64,000 nucleotides of DNA from Dictyobacter formicarum (GCF_016587435.1 NZ_BNJJ01000015.1:171112-235111); one strand, 5' to 3'; shown: positions 9,190 through 18,655, numbered from the stretch's first letter. Numbers and translations: made by a program. The notes: a model not told the origin generated them from the sequence alone.

Positions 9190-10181
9190 ATGAGGTTAAC
9201 AGCAGAGGAGTTTCACTCCTGGTGCCAGCACCTACATCTTTCAAAAGAAACCGAAGCACTCAGTGCCACGATTCGGGAGTCGCCCCCTGTTCGCAAGGTC
9301 AGAGGGCGAGCTAACAACGTTTCAGGGCGGTATCCCAGTTTCAAAATGGGGGTCTCCATTCAATTTGAAAGCCAGTATGTCGAGTTGTGGGCGATTTATG
9401 CGATGGAGCGCGATGACGATGTACTCGAATTCTACGATCAGTCAGCGCGCATCCCCTTGCACTACCGCGCCAAGTCTGGCCGCGCTACGACCCAGTGGCA
9501 TACTCCAGACTTTTTTGTGCTCAGGCGGGATTTTGCTGGGTGGGAAGAATGGAAACCGGCATCACGCCTCGACAAGCTTGCCCAGGACCAGCCTGGACGC
9601 TACATGCGTGATGCCACCGGAAAGTTTCGCTGTCCACCAGGAGAAGCCTACGCGGAGCAGTTCGGGCTGACGTATCGCCTCCGTTCATCTGCCGAGTATC
9701 ATCCGCTCTTCATTGAGAATCTCAAATTTTTGCAGGATTTCTGGGCGCATCCTGTTCCCATTGAAACAGCTCAAGCCGCCCTTCTCCATGATCTTGTCGA
9801 ACGTCACCCCGGCATTTGCCTCTCCGCCCTCCTTGAGACCACACCAGATCTTTCCATCGATGTGGTCTGGGCCGAACTGAGCCTGCATCGGCTGTTTACG
9901 GATCTTTCCGCACACCAAATCACTTCGATGAAGCTCTGTGGAGAAACTATGTCACGGACTACTACAAACGTCAAACACATCACCACCTGCGCGCTGCGGA
10001 ATGCCGCCTCCTACACGTAGAGGGTCGAGAAATTCTTCAACTGGATCATGAACATGCCCCTGTGCTCACACCTGCCGACTGGGGAAAAACACAAAAGATG
10101 ACCAGAGGACAACTCCCACCGCAACCAGACGATTGGACATGGGCAAAGCATCTGTATATGAAGATTGCCCATGGACGATAA
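9190..10181 (+). pseudogene. tnsA: TnsA-like transposon endonuclease, frameshifted
   Basis: TnsA is the restriction-endonuclease-like subunit that cuts the 5' ends of Tn7-type transposons. The first ~237 residues have the family signature: VELWAIYAMERDDDV, the catalytic-core block HTPDFFV followed by GWEEWKPAS (the Asp and the ExK-like residues), then RCPPGEAYAEQFGL. The frame then degenerates and stops at 10020. The +2 frame continues sensibly from about 9905 (FRTPNHFDEALWRNYVTDYY) to a stop at 10179-10181. A single T missing from a T-run near 9905 explains the break; restoring it gives ~330 residues. No tnsB, tnsC or tniQ homologue is present in the window. It is an orphan, possibly all that is left of a Tn7-like element. 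Confidence 0.75.
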
Positions 10182-10229
10182 TAGGGCTTGGGCTTGCCCC
10201 TTGAAGCCACCTGATTTATCCGGGGGTAG

Positions 10230-11654
10230 TCACATATTAGGTACGTCTACTGTGTACACAACCATGGATTTATCTTTACTGGCAGAGGCAAGCTGTTTAC
10301 TGTCAGGTGACCACGAAACTTCCAAAATGTCATTCGTCTGCTGCTGATACTCCAACAGGCGTTTCCCAGTTACTGCATTCCAGACATGAACCGCATTATC
10401 AGCGCCGCCCGAGGCAATCAATGTACCAGATGGCGACCACCTAGCCGTTCTGACCACTGCCTTGTGCTCAGGGTAGGTCAAGACATGGGTCCCGGTCAAG
10501 GCATCCCAGATATAGACATGTCCATCTCCATGAGCAGAAGCAATCCATTTCCCATTCGGGGACCAATCAACTTCATTGATGCCACTTGTGGCAGGGCCAA
10601 CATAATGAAAGTCAGCACTTGGTTTCCCCTCAGCTGGCTCCCAGACGTGAATAATACCATCATCTCCACCAGAAACCACGCTTTTATCATCAGGAGACCA
10701 ACGGATACTCCAGACACTCCCCGTATGGCCCGTGTACATACTCATTTTCTCGCCGGTAAACGCGTCCCAGACATGAACCGTTCCATCTCGACTGCCGGAA
10801 GCCACCATCGTTCCACTGTGCGACCACGCGAGATATAGCACCGATTTTTGATGCCTGGTGTATGTTGTCAGCAACGTCCCTGTCGTCGCACTCCATATCT
10901 GTGCGGTTTTGTCGGCACTGGCAGACGCCACCCGTACCCCATCAGAAGCCCATTGCGCACAATTCACGTAACCTTTATGGCCGCGATAAACACGGATCAC
11001 CGTTCCTCTTCTCCCATCAAGAAGCTGCGCCGTATTATCTCCTACAGCGCACACAATTTGTGTTCCATTCGGCGACCAGGCTACATCATTGACGAATACA
11101 TCAGCTTGTGGCGTATATCTATACCGCAAAGGATTTGATGGAGTGTGTGCTCTGGGCGACGCAGAGGCAGACGTTTTTACCATCCCTCCGAGCCACCAGA
11201 CACTCCCCCCGATTATTCCAGTCAGAGCAACTCCACCCAACCCTCCTAAAATGAGCATTCGTCGGGCCACAACCGGAGTCCCACGGACAGGCGGCTCAGT
11301 TACTTGTTCTCGTTGAAACGCACTTCCGACTTCCGGGTCGGTCTGCTGCGCATGAGGAACAGGGACATCCTTGTGAAATTCACTCACGGCGCCAGCCGCA
11401 TCACCTTTCACCAATCCAAGATAGGCGGCATCTCTTTCAAAGAGCGTACACAGCTTCTGCCTGTAATAAGGACTGGGAAAAGCGGCCCCGGTTTCCCAAC
11501 GCGTTATCAGGTTAGTCTGTGCTCCAATCTGTTCCGCCACCAGTGCCTGAGACCAGCCCCGTAATTCTCGCTCGTGTTTTAATTTCAAATTGGGTGCATA
11601 TTGGGTCTTCTTTAGAGGATCACGCTTTTTCTGCTCTCTTTGAGTTTCATCCAT
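10230..11654 (-). CDS. XRE helix-turn-helix / transmembrane / WD40 repeat protein
   Basis: A 474-residue protein; the ATG at 11654 is preferred because AGGGAGA is well spaced from it, whereas the ATG at 11660 is too close. Residues ~25-85 are a Cro/CI-type helix-turn-helix (LKHERELRGWSQALVAEQIG, TRWETGAAFPS). One membrane helix around residue 140-160 (LILGGLGGVALTGIIGGSVW) follows. The rest is about seven WD40 blades with repeated WSPDGT-like and VHVWD-like turns, forming a beta-propeller. The topology implies a cytoplasmic DNA-binding-like domain and an extracytoplasmic propeller, or the reverse. Such chimaeras are common in Ktedonobacteria and their ligands are unknown. No partner gene is adjacent. 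Confidence 0.85.
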   Translation of the reverse strand: MDETQREQKKRDPLKKTQYAPNLKLKHERELRGWSQALVAEQIGAQTNLITRWETGAAFPSPYYRQKLCTLFERDAAYLGLVKGDAAGAVSEFHKDVPVPHAQQTDPEVGSAFQREQVTEPPVRGTPVVARRMLILGGLGGVALTGIIGGSVWWLGGMVKTSASASPRAHTPSNPLRYRYTPQADVFVNDVAWSPNGTQIVCAVGDNTAQLLDGRRGTVIRVYRGHKGYVNCAQWASDGVRVASASADKTAQIWSATTGTLLTTYTRHQKSVLYLAWSHSGTMVASGSRDGTVHVWDAFTGEKMSMYTGHTGSVWSIRWSPDDKSVVSGGDDGIIHVWEPAEGKPSADFHYVGPATSGINEVDWSPNGKWIASAHGDGHVYIWDALTGTHVLTYPEHKAVVRTARWSPSGTLIASGGADNAVHVWNAVTGKRLLEYQQQTNDILEVSWSPDSKQLASASKDKSMVVYTVDVPNM

Positions 11655-12060
11655 GAACATCTCCCTAGCAGGTAATTGACGGTAAAATCAATAATTCACG
11701 CCAGAATATTATACAAGATCGCATGCTCTTTTTAAATAAGTCCAGATAAGGTGGAAATGTCCATGTAGCCGTACAAAAGGCAGGAAAACGACAGGAAAAC
11801 GGCATAGATTCGGTGGGCTGATCCGCGTATAGTCGAAGCAGGTCCCGCCCATAATGAGAATGCCAGGGAAGCCGTTCGGTTTTCGGACGCGAGATCTGCG
11901 CCAGGGAGCCGCACGGAGATAGCGATGTGGAGAACGGCGAAGCGGCAAGAGCACATTCAGGAGCAAAATCTCTCCGTTCGAAACGTGAAGGCAAACGTTC
12001 AATGGCGGGTATCCGATATGGTTATTGTTCAACTCTACATAATGTGTAAGGAAGGAACCA
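11655..12060. other. Intergenic region between divergent genes
   Basis: No supported gene. It probably holds the promoters for the WD40 protein (minus) and the peptidase (plus), with the peptidase ribosome site AAGGAAGGA at its right end. Confidence 0.5.
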
Positions 12061-13035
12061 ATGAAAGTTGTTTTAACGCCTCGCTGGTCCGGTTTATGGC
12101 TGTTTGCTGCCGTGCTTGCTTTGATGTTAGCGTGTACCCCTGCCGCTTTCGCTGCTAGCATCCCAATGACAGGGCCGGGGCAAAATCTCTCCTATGGTCA
12201 ATTGAACCGGGCAGGAAAATCGCATCATACCCAGCAGAACACGGCCTGGGCCCGGAGCAAACAGGCCTATCAGGTGGTTCGGCCCGGCTATGGGGTTCAC
12301 CCTTTATCAGTGCCGGCGACCAAAACGCTCAGTACCTCTTACTCTGATACTATCTGGGAGCCAGCCACAGTCGGCACAGATGCCGCTGGCCACTCCTATA
12401 CCGATTACTACATGGGCCAGATGTGTGGTCCCGGAGCAACCACTGTCGCCCTGGACTACTGGAATAACGTCAACACCCGTGCTGTAGGTGGCCACAACTA
12501 TAGTGATCCGCACGTCACAACCTACTGGAACGATAGCCATGAACGCGCCTATATGATGTATATCGCCACTCAGGTCTATCCCCCCTACTATACATCCGCC
12601 GGCGAAATGAGCTACGGGAGTTATCCCAACGCCGGCACCACCAATCAGGATCTGACGGACGCTCTGAACTGGGAGGCATCGAACCACAATAGCTCGAACT
12701 GGTTTACCTACTTTTATCTGCTCGTCCAACCCGGCAATCTATCACTGACCACCCTGAAAAATAATGTCGCCTCCGATATCGCCAACTATAATGTGCCTCC
12801 AGTGGTCTCGGTCAACGATGCCTACCTACCGGACTGGAGCAGCAGCCCATACCGTGGCGGCAGCCATGATGTCGCGGTCATCGGCTACGACAACAATGCA
12901 GGCACCTTCACCTATGCTGAGACCTGCACGGCAGGAGTCTGTGGAACGGCGGGTACGGGCCACTATACCATCTCTCAACAGCAATTGTACAATGCCATCG
13001 AGAACGATAATGGAAACGGAGCCCTAGTCTGGTAG
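12061..13035 (+). CDS. Secreted C39-type (papain-like) cysteine peptidase family protein
   Basis: A 324-residue protein with a clear Sec signal peptide: basic start, the hydrophobic stretch LWLFAAVLALMLA, and cleavage probably after AAFA near residue 32. The mature part has the C39/papain-like pattern: the catalytic Cys in YMGQMCGPGATTVALDYW (with the preceding Gln forming the oxyanion hole), and the His in GGSHDVAVIGYDN. The acidic or amide third residue probably lies in the TFTYAETC block. Similar proteins (C39_2 family) are exported peptidases or peptidase-like binders in Gram-positive and Chloroflexota bacteria. The ribosome site AAGGAAGGA is well placed. There is no ABC transporter nearby, so a bacteriocin-processing role is unlikely. 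Confidence 0.85.
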   Translation: MKVVLTPRWSGLWLFAAVLALMLACTPAAFAASIPMTGPGQNLSYGQLNRAGKSHHTQQNTAWARSKQAYQVVRPGYGVHPLSVPATKTLSTSYSDTIWEPATVGTDAAGHSYTDYYMGQMCGPGATTVALDYWNNVNTRAVGGHNYSDPHVTTYWNDSHERAYMMYIATQVYPPYYTSAGEMSYGSYPNAGTTNQDLTDALNWEASNHNSSNWFTYFYLLVQPGNLSLTTLKNNVASDIANYNVPPVVSVNDAYLPDWSSSPYRGGSHDVAVIGYDNNAGTFTYAETCTAGVCGTAGTGHYTISQQQLYNAIENDNGNGALVW

Positions 13036-13442
13036 AACCATTCCATCGCCCGTGTTCTAGATCATGGGCGCATCCTATCCAATCAGGTCACCTTGCAAAC
13101 CAAGAGGCGGTATGGGAGGAAAATCTTTTCCTCCCTGCTTATCTGCATCCTGTGTCCGTTATCGCAAGCGTTGACGCCAGCGCCTCAGAAAACTGTTCGC
13201 AACAGCGAGCCTCCCTTTGAGCTCAAAGAAGGCTCGCCATCATCAGGAACCGGCGTGCTCCACCCATCTCCACGGCGATATAATGCTCACACACACCATC
13301 AACCCACCAATGCAAAGCACCTGCAACGCTCTGCTTGCAGCTCGAGCATATGCTATCTCTATCACCGTTTGCCACACATACAATCGGTGTTGGATAGGCA
13401 CATACAATGGTAGTAGCAACCGAACTATGAGGTCTCACTTCC
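13036..13442. other. Intergenic stretch without a supported gene
   Basis: A weak inverted repeat (GCCCGTG...CATGGGC near 13054-13075) just after the peptidase stop could aid termination. Otherwise nothing recognisable. Confidence 0.4.
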
Positions 13443-14286
13443 ATGAAAGGCAAGCATACCAAGCAGCCACACCTGACACCGCTTGCAGCCCTAAAAGACT
13501 ATACCGCTAAGACAATCGCGTCTTTTGAACATACTATCGCACATGCCCAGACCAGCCAGGAACGCAGGGATGCTCGAACAACATGTAACATCATGCTTTG
13601 GGAGGTAGACACTGCCCAGAAATACCGGATCAAACCTTCGGCGCTTGCGATGATCGCACACCTCAAACCGGAGCAAACATCACGGGTTCTGACGCTGCCA
13701 GGCACCGGCATCTGGATGATGCTCGATGATGCTCAATCAACGAATCTGTATTTCAGCTGCATTCCCCATGCCGTCACCTCCTACCTGGAAAGTCATCCAC
13801 GCGAGATCATGCCACAGGGCCTTTCCACGATTGCTCCACATCAACAGCATTGGAACCTGGAGATTACAGCACTGGGACATCATCCTCTCAGTTATGTCTA
13901 TGATGCAGAACTTGGACGCTGGACGCTCAACACCATTGATCTCTGTCCCACAGGTCGATGCGAACTCCTGGGGGGTCGATAGCCGCCGGCATTTCCCTAC
14001 CTGGCACCTGTGCGAGGTCTGTGCTCCTGCGTTTACCTATTGGACGTCCTGGTTCCCCACAGCACTTGAAACACCATCATCCACTCCTGAACGAACCCCA
14101 CTGGGAGATGCCCCCTACCCGCCTCCCCAGCGGGCCTGCTATGTCTGTGGAGAAACCTGCTGGCGCCGGGACCCAGACCGCCAGCAGTATGTATGTGCCT
14201 CCAACAACCCCGAACACACAGCACGCGCCAGTTGGCCGTGGCTCATCCCCACCAAACCCACCACCTCGACAGCCGAAACCTCGTAG
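13443..14286 (+). pseudogene. Unrecognised protein with a C-terminal Cys-pair region, frameshifted at a G6 run
   Basis: The first frame (13443-13982) encodes 179 residues, helix-rich at the start and then ending in LNTIDLCPTGRC. A run of six G at about 13972-13977 shifts the frame. Reading five G instead continues VDSRRHFPTWHLCEVC and later CYVCGETCWRR, to a stop at 14284-14286. The joined product would be ~281 residues with CxxC pairs suggestive of a zinc-binding end. I do not recognise the family. The shift may be a mutation, a sequencing error in the homopolymer, or slippage. The protein-like composition on both sides supports one original gene. Confidence 0.5.
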
Positions 14287-14381
14287 GAAGCACGTGATCC
14301 ACCGTGTTTAGGCAGCATCACCAATGCGTCAGGGGGAGCCAGGAAGGCGTGATCCACCTTCCGGTCCTTCTGCTCCCCCTA

Positions 14382-14403
14382 CCCACGAGTTGCGCAACGA
14401 GTT
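14382..14403 (+). repeat. Dispersed CCCACG..TTGCGCAACGAG repeat, copy 1
   Basis: CCCACGAGTTGCGCAACGAG, forward orientation. One of seven copies in the window (see findings). It lies ~100 bp before the PadR promoter. Confidence 0.6.
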
Positions 14404-14505
14404 TGAAGCTGAGCTAATGACCGTGTGAGGAGAAGCAGTCCGTTCAGAACGGAAAGCTCCCACAAACTCCAAACCTCGACTGAGAATTGGACAGCAATTT
14501 TCCCC

Positions 14506-14569
14506 TTGACAGAGAACCCTCTTTGGGATATTCTATTCTTGTTAGTTCTAATAGAACGTTCTCATAGAA
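14506..14569 (+). promoter_or_regulatory. Sigma70-type promoter with two PadR-type operators
   Basis: TTGACA at 14506-14511 and TATTCT at 14529-14534 are separated by 17 bp. Downstream lie two tandem palindromes, GTTCT-AAT-AGAAC (14545-14557) and TTCT-CAT-AGAA (14559-14569), with centres 13 bp apart and the second abutting the coding start. They are well placed for autorepression by the PadR protein encoded next. Confidence 0.75.
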
Positions 14570-14581
14570 ATGAGGATGACT

Positions 14582-15169
14582 ATGTATGAATTGCTTGTGC
14601 TGGCCTTGTTGATGCGATGGCCGTTGCATGCCTACCTCATTGCAGATATCACCAATAGCATCATGGGACCGTGGGAGAAGATCAGTCGGGGATCGCTCTC
14701 GGGACTGCTGGCAAAGTTAGAGCACAGTGGGATGATTGAACAGGGAGACCCGGCACTCGTGCCATTTCCGCCTACTCGGCCAGCGCGAGTCTTTGCCATT
14801 ACCGCAGCGGGCAGGGAGCGCTTTTTCCAGCTCATGATGGATACCACCTCAAATCCAGGGAACTATCAGCGCATCTTCCGCCTGAAAGCCCTGCACCTGG
14901 AGTTTCTTCCACCCAAGGATCAGCTCTTCCTGGTGGACCATTACCTGTATTACTGCCAGACAGCCGCACACTATCTGCGAGAGGAAGCGCAGGATATGAA
15001 GACAAATGCTCTCAAGCGCGAGACTTCAAGCGAGATGTTGAGGGCTTCGGCGCTCGATCTTATGGCAACAGCCGCAGAGCAGTGGGAGTTAGAGCGTGCG
15101 TGGGCGCAGCGACTGCGGGAACGCATCATTGCGGCTCAGATCGCTGGTGAAACACTGACAAATGTATGA
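14582..15169 (+). CDS. PadR-family transcriptional regulator
   Basis: A 195-residue protein. The start is set at the ATG at 14582, where the PadR consensus begins (MYELLVLALLMRWPLHAYLI) and where TGAGGA sits at a suitable distance; upstream in-frame ATGs lie too close to the ribosome site. The N-terminal winged helix includes RGSLSGLLAKLEHSGMIEQ and the wing PPTRPARVFAITAAG. A long C-terminal helical part (~residues 95-190) is the Vir_act_alpha_C-type dimerisation domain. PadR proteins are ligand-responsive repressors, often next to detoxification genes. Here the gene is 12 bp from a deazaflavin-type reductase and under a promoter carrying two palindromes, so it probably represses its own operon. 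Confidence 0.9.
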   Translation: MYELLVLALLMRWPLHAYLIADITNSIMGPWEKISRGSLSGLLAKLEHSGMIEQGDPALVPFPPTRPARVFAITAAGRERFFQLMMDTTSNPGNYQRIFRLKALHLEFLPPKDQLFLVDHYLYYCQTAAHYLREEAQDMKTNALKRETSSEMLRASALDLMATAAEQWELERAWAQRLRERIIAAQIAGETLTNV

Positions 15170-15181
15170 GAAGGAGCACAT

Positions 15182-15640
15182 ATGTCCACTCAACCTACCT
15201 TCCCGAAGTGGCTCAAAGTGGCTAATCGTCTGATTATTGCTCTCAACTATCTGGGCATTGGTTTTGGAACCTGGTCTATTCTTTCCATACCGGGCCGCAA
15301 GACGGGGAAAATGCGCAGCACTCCTGTCTCCGTGCTACACGTGAATGGGCGGCGGTATGTGGTCACCGGCTTTGAGACGCAGTGGGTCAAGAATGCCCGC
15401 CAAGTTGGCTGGGGGACGCTACGGCGTGGGTGGAAGAAAGAGAAGGTGGCTGTGGTCGAGCTGCCGGTTGAAGAGCGTGGGTCAATTCTTCGCGAATTTC
15501 CACGCCAGGTTCCACACGGCGTTGCCTACTTCGAAAAGCTGCTCAACCTGCCCGGCAATCCAGAGGCCTTCGCAGCGGCGGCACCACGCTGCCCCGCCTT
15601 CCGTCTTGATCCCCTGGAGCAAACCACACGCGATGCATGA
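15182..15640 (+). CDS. Deazaflavin (F420)-dependent nitroreductase family protein
   Basis: A 152-residue protein with the Ddn-like split-barrel fold: a short N-terminal amphipathic helix, LSIPGRKTGKMRSTPVSVLH (the GRKSG-type block that contacts the cofactor), GRRYVVTGFE, and WVKNARQVGWGTLR. Family members use reduced F420 to reduce nitro compounds, quinones or other hydrophobic substrates, often at the membrane. The gene lies 12 bp after padR with an AGAAGGAG ribosome site, so the two form an operon. F420 binding is inferred from family membership. Confidence 0.85.
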   Translation: MSTQPTFPKWLKVANRLIIALNYLGIGFGTWSILSIPGRKTGKMRSTPVSVLHVNGRRYVVTGFETQWVKNARQVGWGTLRRGWKKEKVAVVELPVEERGSILREFPRQVPHGVAYFEKLLNLPGNPEAFAAAAPRCPAFRLDPLEQTTRDA

Positions 15641-15740
15641 CGAACTGCTACCCAGTAGCCAGCTCCCTGAAAAATATGCCTCCTTGAGGAGAAAGACCAC
15701 AAGCGTTCTCATTGTCCCAGCGCACACGCCTCTCCCCTCA

Positions 15741-16301
15741 GGCTATGCTTCTCCCCAGGTGGGCTTGCCCTGGAAAACGGGTCGCTTCTCCGGTCAAGAC
15801 TTTCTTCGCCAGCCAGATGGCACACTGCGCTGTCCAGCAGACCAGCGTCTTCACCCGCATGAGCGGCGCAGAGAACCCGATGGGAGTCTGCGCGTGGTCT
15901 ATACGGCCAGCATTCGCAGTTGCCGGCCCTGCTCGCTGCGGGAGCAGTGTCAATGGCAAGGCCACGCCACGAAGAAGCCGCGTCAGGTCAGTGCCCTGTT
16001 GCATCCTCTGGCCTTAGGATCTGCTCCTGTCCTCTGGCGTGACTGGAGCCGACGGCACCATCGACGGGCCTTTCTCCACCTGCACGGTCAACGCCTGGAA
16101 GTCCAGATGGAGTCAGCTCTCCCATCCGCTCCATCTGTCACCCCTTTGCCTCTCTCCCGTGCACAGCGGGCGCATTATCGGCTCGGTTGGCAAGAGCGAC
16201 TGGCACGCAACGCGCGAGCCCCAACGGCTGGTCGGATCACTCTTAAGCTGTTCGGTATCCCAGAAAACGTGGCGACCTTGCTCGGACTGGCCACAGCTTA
16301 A
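15741..16301 (+). pseudogene. C-terminal fragment of an IS transposase (same family as the 41.1-45.6 kb copy)
   Basis: About 187 residues, from WKTGRFSGQDFLRQPDGTLR through the Cys-rich block IRSCRPCSLREQCQW to KLFGIPENVATLLGLATA, match the C-terminus of the transposase ending at 45644 almost residue for residue. The catalytic N-terminal two thirds are missing; similarity starts abruptly near 15741, ~100 bp after the reductase stop. Non-coding similarity to the other copy continues after the stop (CTCTCCTCGGAC and CATGGCCTCTTTT). It is a truncated IS. The window between the flanking CCCACG repeats (14382 and 16533) includes it together with the padR operon. Confidence 0.75.
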
Positions 16302-16510
16302 CAACACGCCCTCAGCAGTCTTTAGGTTCCCTCTCCTCGGACTGGCTTGCTTCTCTGCGCGAAGCCTCATGGCCTCTTTTCCTGGCCGCGCCTCGATTTC
16401 TCTTCTCTTCTGCTCTTTTCACCTTCCATCCCCTGTTTCTGCCTCTCTCAGGAGTGGAGCGTCCAGTTCCGCATGGTTTCTCTCACCAGATCAGAAATTA
16501 ACTCTTCAAC

Positions 16511-16533
16511 AAGTTCGTTGCGCAATTCGTGGG
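16511..16533 (-). repeat. Dispersed CCCACG..TTGCGCAACGA repeat, copy 2 (inverted)
   Basis: Reverse complement reads CCCACGAATTGCGCAACGAA and continues CTTGTTGAAGAGTT, matching the flank of the 45733 copy over a longer stretch. Confidence 0.6.
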
Positions 16534-16608
16534 CTCTGCTAGCTCATGCCGTCCTTGTCGTGCTCCGTGCCCAGCTCAATACACAGGAAAAAAAATGGGG
16601 GAGGGGAA

Positions 16609-16749
16609 GGTCTCATCCAGGTAAGTGTTGCCGAAGTGCGCCGTGTGTTCTGCGCGCTCCAAGAGTCAGAAGAGGTGCGTCAGATGCGGCTGCGCTGGTC
16701 ACGCTTCCGGCGAGAGCACCAGGCAGGAGCACAGCGATGTCATTACTAG
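16609..16749 (+). pseudogene. C-terminal fragment of an IS701-like transposase
   Basis: A 46-residue tail including VSVAEVRRVFCALQ and WSRFRREHQAGAQRCHY aligns with the C-terminus of the complete IS701-like transposase at 21897-23264 (IPEVRHLLARL ... WSWWRRCHQSTASSYH). The rest of the gene is absent. A small relic. Confidence 0.5.
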
Positions 16750-16800
16750 CGCCGTACTCGTCAGGCACCGTTCATGTGCTCATCGGGTGCCTGCGAGCCG

Positions 16801-16932
16801 ATGCGCTTGCGAGGTCTACCCGTGTTAACGGACGAGATTTGGGATCTTTTGTCTCCCTTGCTGCCGCCTCAAAAAGCATGGACAGGTCGTCCAGCAGTCG
16901 ATCACCGAACGATTGCGGTTATGTTGCAAGAA
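16801..16932 (+). pseudogene. N-terminal fragment of an IS5-family transposase, cut by an IS6 element
   Basis: MRLRGLPVLTDEIWDLLSPL, then LPPQKAWTGRPAVDHRTIA, is the standard N-terminal domain of small IS5-group transposases. Similarity ends at the IS6 left end (16917), after which the frame runs into a stop at 16930-16932. The remainder is not found on the other side of the IS6 element. Confidence 0.65.
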
Positions 16933-17833
16933 TGAAGGCGTGATGATAAACTCTTCCTTATTTGAAACAGAGCAGAGGAGTTCTTCATCATGATTGAGCA
17001 AACCCCGTTCAAATGGCGTCATTTCCAGCCCGAAATCATTCTCCTGTGCGTGCGCTGGTATGTGCGCTATGCGCTCAGCTATCGTGATCTGGAAGAGATG
17101 ATGGCTGAACGGGGTCTGCCTGTCGATCACACCACCATCTTTCGCTGGGTGCAGCGCTACGCACCCGAACTGGAGAAACGCTGTCGACCGTACCTGAAAG
17201 CCTGCAACGACTCCTGGAAAGTGGATGAGACGTATAGTAAAGTCAAGAAAGTTTGGATGTATCTGTATCGGGCCGTGGATTCGCAGGGGAACACGCTGGA
17301 GTTTCTTTTGAGTCCAACCCGCGATGCCGAGGCGGCCACACGCTTTTTCGACAAAGCGCTGCACGTTTCTACGTGTTCAGCTCCTCTAAATCATCCAATT
17401 GAAGAGCCTGTCGCCCAACCTCTGATTTCGACTGACCCCATCACCACGGCAGTTCCTCGGTTGATCAACGTCGACAAGAACGCGGCCTATCCCAAGGCCA
17501 TTGCTGACTTAAAAGCCGCTGGAGTGCTGCCTCTGCACGTGGAATTGCGGCAGGTGAAATACCTCAACAATCTGATTGAACAAGATCATCGCTTCATCAA
17601 ACGCTTGACGAAACCAGAATGGGCTTTTTCTCGTTTGAGACGGCCTGGCGAACCTTCCAAGGATTCGAGGTGATGAACATGATACGGAAAGGGCAAGTAC
17701 CCGAAGTGGGAAAAGGTGATGTGAGAAGCCAGATTGCACTGGTTGCCAAGCTCTTTGGAGTGGCAATCTAAAAACGAGTGAGAGGGGCATTCACACTTTC
17801 TTTGCTTCCTCCGTACTTTTTTGCAACAGAACC
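16917..17833 (+). mobile_element. IS6-family insertion sequence (~917 bp)
   Basis: The ends GGTTATGTTGCAAGAATG (16917) and, inverted, GGTTCTGTTGCAAAAAAG (from 17833) are typical IS6-family terminal repeats. They enclose one transposase. No 8-bp target duplication is visible: the flanks are ACGATTGC and CGTCCGTC, so recombination or deletion followed insertion. It interrupts the IS5 fragment on the left and ends 22 bp from the methyltransferase stop on the right. Confidence 0.8.
16990..17771 (+). pseudogene. IS6-family transposase, frameshifted near the C-terminus
   Basis: The N-terminal helix-turn-helix (YALSYRDLEEMMAERGL, VDHTTIFRWVQRY) is followed by the DDE core: Asp in WKVDETYSKVKK, Asp in INVDKNAAYPKA and Glu in NNLIEQDHR, all present. 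Past KPE at about 17618 the frame is lost and stops at 17673. The correct ending, MGFFSFETAWRTFQGFEVMN through LFGVAI, is readable one frame over to a stop at 17769-17771. One missing base explains this. The three catalytic residues lie before the break, but the C-terminal helices would be replaced, so activity is doubtful. Confidence 0.8.
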
Positions 17834-17854
17834 CGTCCGTCTCCTGAGCCGCTA

Positions 17855-18655
17855 TCATTGTAAGTGCAGCAATCGATACCGTTCCTCAAAGGAGGAGGCA
17901 GCGTAGAGACTCGCTAATTTGGTGAGATACAAGGCCTCATATGAAAAAAGCACGTTTGTAAAGACACGGTTCGGCCGAGCCCACACAGAATGTTTCCGAG
18001 CAAACAGGGAAAAGCAGTCATGCGGGAGCGGATATTTGGTGGCCCGATTAATAATTTCTTGACTCACACATTGCAAATCCGCCTTCTCACAATACTGCTG
18101 AAACAACCTAGCAGTCATACTTTCGGCGCGCCAGATCCTGGCCAGTCTTTTTCGTAGCGGAGGGACGCTTCTAAAGAGAGGGGGAATGGCACCGACATGA
18201 GAGTGTTGCAGAAAGCCGACCCCATTTGGTTTGAGGATTCTACTCATTTGACTCAGGTAGGCTTCGATGACGTCCCGCTCAGCATGCACCAATGAATCGT
18301 GACTGATGACAAAATCGATCGATTCCGCTGGGATCATCTCGAGAGACTTGCCATCATTGACATAATAGGTAATATGGGAATTGGCCGCAAACTGTTGTTG
18401 GCAGGCCTGAATGCAGTCTTCCGTGACGTCCACAACGATCAATCTTTTGCACAGATCTTTTAAATAGGTCGTTACACGACCATATCCTGGCCCAATTTCT
18501 AAGATCGTCTCAGTTGGGACAAAGGCATGGATACGAGGAAACAAGGTCCCCCACCACAAAAACTCAGTTCCGCCCCAGAACCCAGACCATTCATTGCCTT
18601 GCTGGGGCCAGCTATAATTCGTCCAATTTTGTCGGTTTTCCTCAATGGTAGGCAT
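17855..18655 (-). CDS. Class I SAM-dependent methyltransferase
   Basis: A 266-residue protein. GGGAGG is 8 nt from the ATG at 18655 and only 2 nt from the ATG at 18661, so the former is preferred. The Rossmann-type methyltransferase motifs are clear: motif I ILEIGPGYGRVTTYL, motif II acidic end LIVVDVTEDCI, a YVNDGKSLEMI segment, and motif IV-like IDFVISHDSLVHAE, followed by LKPNGVGFLQHSHV. The C-terminal ~80 residues are family-specific. The target molecule (sugar, lipid or small metabolite) cannot be told from sequence. The IS6 right end lies just past the stop, so original downstream partners may have been lost. Confidence 0.85.
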   Translation of the reverse strand: MPTIEENRQNWTNYSWPQQGNEWSGFWGGTEFLWWGTLFPRIHAFVPTETILEIGPGYGRVTTYLKDLCKRLIVVDVTEDCIQACQQQFAANSHITYYVNDGKSLEMIPAESIDFVISHDSLVHAERDVIEAYLSQMSRILKPNGVGFLQHSHVGAIPPLFRSVPPLRKRLARIWRAESMTARLFQQYCEKADLQCVSQEIINRATKYPLPHDCFSLFARKHSVWARPNRVFTNVLFSYEALYLTKLASLYAASSFEERYRLLHLQ

